The notes under the pieces are model-generated. The model did no database searches, was not told where the DNA came from, and saw nothing but the letters and a program-made list of their open reading frames with translations. The position numbers and the translations under genes were made by a program. Of a stretch of 20,917 nucleotides of DNA, positions 19,713-20,917 are shown one piece after another. The stretch is from a virus. The stretch covers positions 1-20,917 of the IMG/VR virus record IMGVR_UViG_3300047496_000198; one strand, given 5' to 3'. Numbering within the stretch: position 1 is the first letter of the stretch; the number at the start of each line of letters is the position of its first letter.

Positions 19713-20689
19713 ACGCTGCCGCTCAATCTGTCGATCAACCCTCGCTGGTGAAGAAGTTCGCCAGCAAGTACAGCATCGATCCGAAAGTGCTTCTGACCAC
19801 GCTCAAGAATACCTGTTTCCGACAGTCGGACGGCGAGGTCACGAACGAACAAATGGTGGCGCTTCTGGTCGTCGCAGACGTCTATAACCTGAATCCGTTC
19901 ACGAAGGAAATCTACGCCTTTCCTGACAAGAATCGCGGCATCGTTCCGGTGGTGTCGGTGGATGGTTGGGTGCGGATCATCAACGAGCACAAGGATTATA
20001 ACGGCTACGATGTCATCCTGCCGAACGAACCATTGGCTGCCATTCCGGGAGAACGCCCCGCCGCTTGGGAGTGGGTCACGATCCGACTGCACCGCAAGAA
20101 TGTCGAGTACACACCAGCGCTCACAGAGTATCTGGACGAGTGCTATCGACCGCCGATCAAGAAAAACGGCAACAACGGCCCCTACACGATCAATGGACCG
20201 TGGCAGTCGCATCCGAAGCGGTTCTTGCGGCACAAGGCGCTTATCCAAGCCGCGCGTGTCGTGTTCGGATTCGCCGGCATCTACGACGACGATGAGGCGC
20301 AGCGCATCCTTGAGGCAGGCTCTGTGGTGTCTGTCGTGCCGCGCGCCGAAGGCACGAAAGCGACCGACGTGGCCAAGGCGAACCTGAAACGGCATCTGGA
20401 ACAGACGCGCGCCGAGACGCTGGAGACGAAGGTCGAGCAGGCAGAGCAAGCGCTGGTCGAGGAGAAATCCGCAGATCCGGCCGTGAATCAGGCGCAGCCA
20501 AAGCACGACTATCGCTACGACATCCCGGCGGCCCTCACTCATCTGCGTAGCCAGAACACCGTGGCTCAATTGAAGGGTGCCTTCCAAGAAATAGTCGATG
20601 ACTATGAGTTCAGTGGCAGAGAATTGCCGCTGGATGTCGAGGCGGTATATCGAGACCTGAAAGAAATGCTTGAAGGAGGTGGGAAATGA
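19709..20689 (+). CDS. bet: Phage recombinase Bet/RecT, single-strand annealing protein
   Basis: This is a 326-residue protein. The core at about residues 11-190 (LVKKFASKYSIDPKVLLTTLKNTCF, VTNEQMVALLVVADVYNLNPFTKEIYAFPDK, GIVPVVSVDGWVRIINEH, PKRFLRHKALIQAARVVFGFAGIYDDDEA) is that of lambda Beta. It binds single strands made by the exonuclease and pairs complementary DNA. The C-terminal 130 residues are charged with a coiled coil (LKRHLEQTRAETLETKVEQAEQAL) and may contact host SSB or the exonuclease. ATG 19709 has AAGGGG ahead and overlaps the DnaQ-like gene (ATGA). Confidence 0.95.
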   Translation: MNAAAQSVDQPSLVKKFASKYSIDPKVLLTTLKNTCFRQSDGEVTNEQMVALLVVADVYNLNPFTKEIYAFPDKNRGIVPVVSVDGWVRIINEHKDYNGYDVILPNEPLAAIPGERPAAWEWVTIRLHRKNVEYTPALTEYLDECYRPPIKKNGNNGPYTINGPWQSHPKRFLRHKALIQAARVVFGFAGIYDDDEAQRILEAGSVVSVVPRAEGTKATDVAKANLKRHLEQTRAETLETKVEQAEQALVEEKSADPAVNQAQPKHDYRYDIPAALTHLRSQNTVAQLKGAFQEIVDDYEFSGRELPLDVEAVYRDLKEMLEGGGK

Positions 20690-20917
20690 CAGACGACAAT
20701 TTGGTTAGTGAACAACCACTACAAGCAGTCGCCCAATTGCCGGCTGAGATCGGTTCTCAAGGTCTGATCCTCCTTGAGCGCGCCAAATCCGTGGTGATTG
20801 ATACGGACGTCGATTACGCCAAAGCGGCGGATTTCATCAACGACGTGAAAGCCATGGAGCGCCGGTTGGATGAGGATCGGGTACGACTGAAGGCCCCGTT
20901 CCTTGCCGGCACCCGCC
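20686..20917 (+). CDS. Hypothetical protein after bet, N-terminal part (runs off the window)
   Basis: Seventy-seven codons are visible from ATG 20686, behind GGAGGTGGGAA and overlapping the bet stop (ATGA). The sequence MTDDNLVSEQPLQAV, LILLERAKSVVIDTDVDYAKAADF and VKAMERRLDEDRVRLKAPF is helical with coiled-coil character. Similar A..+...K.+..++DE.R..+..P openings occur in proteins next to phage annealases. Function unknown. Confidence 0.75.
   Translation, partial: MTDDNLVSEQPLQAVAQLPAEIGSQGLILLERAKSVVIDTDVDYAKAADFINDVKAMERRLDEDRVRLKAPFLAGTR

Noticed and set aside
19676-20587. Minus-strand 303-codon open frame opposite bet
   Set aside because: Bet is unmistakable; the antisense has no family features.
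1-20917. CRISPR arrays, tRNA genes, insertion sequences
   Set aside because: No regularly spaced palindromic repeats, no tRNA-like cloverleaf and no transposase were seen on either strand.

Overview
The window is a GC-rich, tightly packed piece of a tailed double-stranded DNA bacteriophage or prophage of a Gram-negative, probably proteobacterial, host. The signs are a large and a small terminase gene, a Bet/RecT recombination cassette, a DUF1376-type replication gene followed by a lambda P-like loader, three DNA methyltransferases, a CsrA homologue, and many small genes joined by ATGA, GTGA or TTGA overlaps. No integrase, portal, capsid, tail or lysis gene is visible, so lifestyle and virion type cannot be read from this piece. 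The host assignment rests on gene families and base composition only.

Layout. (1) About 1-9446, minus strand: a leftward operon of roughly 29 mostly small genes. It ends at the window edge in a probable glycosyltransferase and contains two cytosine-5 methyltransferases, a DUF1566 (Lcl-C-like) protein, a YdaS/Cro-like DNA-binding protein, CsrA, several small Cys-rich zinc-ribbon-like proteins and two small membrane proteins. A TTGACA-type promoter at 9496-9525 is placed to drive it. (2) 9447-9734: divergent control region. (3) 9735-12577, plus strand: DUF1376 replication protein with iteron-like repeats inside its gene, lambda P-like helicase loader, an N4/N6 DNA methyltransferase and a Ref-like HNH nuclease. 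(4) 12586-18095, minus strand: a second leftward operon of four small genes (one a DUF1064 nuclease), TerS, several small genes, an XRE-type regulator and finally TerL. It meets region 3 tail to tail with only 8 bases between stop codons. Inside this block is a plus-strand unit at about 16381-16797 with its own good promoter and a 16-base dyad operator candidate. (5) 18189-20917, plus strand: YqaJ-type exonuclease, DnaQ-like DEDDh exonuclease, Bet/RecT annealase and the start of a further gene.

Working together: regions 3 and 5 would supply replication and recombination (origin binding, helicase loading, end resection, strand annealing). The methyltransferases probably protect phage DNA, since no cognate restriction gene is seen. 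TerS and TerL package DNA. CsrA, the YdaS-like protein, the XRE protein and the unit at 16381-16797 are the regulatory candidates. The points most worth a second look are a long, family-like ORF in a second frame of the methyltransferase at 3446-4351, the 12-bp repeats inside the replication gene, the reversed unit with its operator, and the phage-borne csrA.
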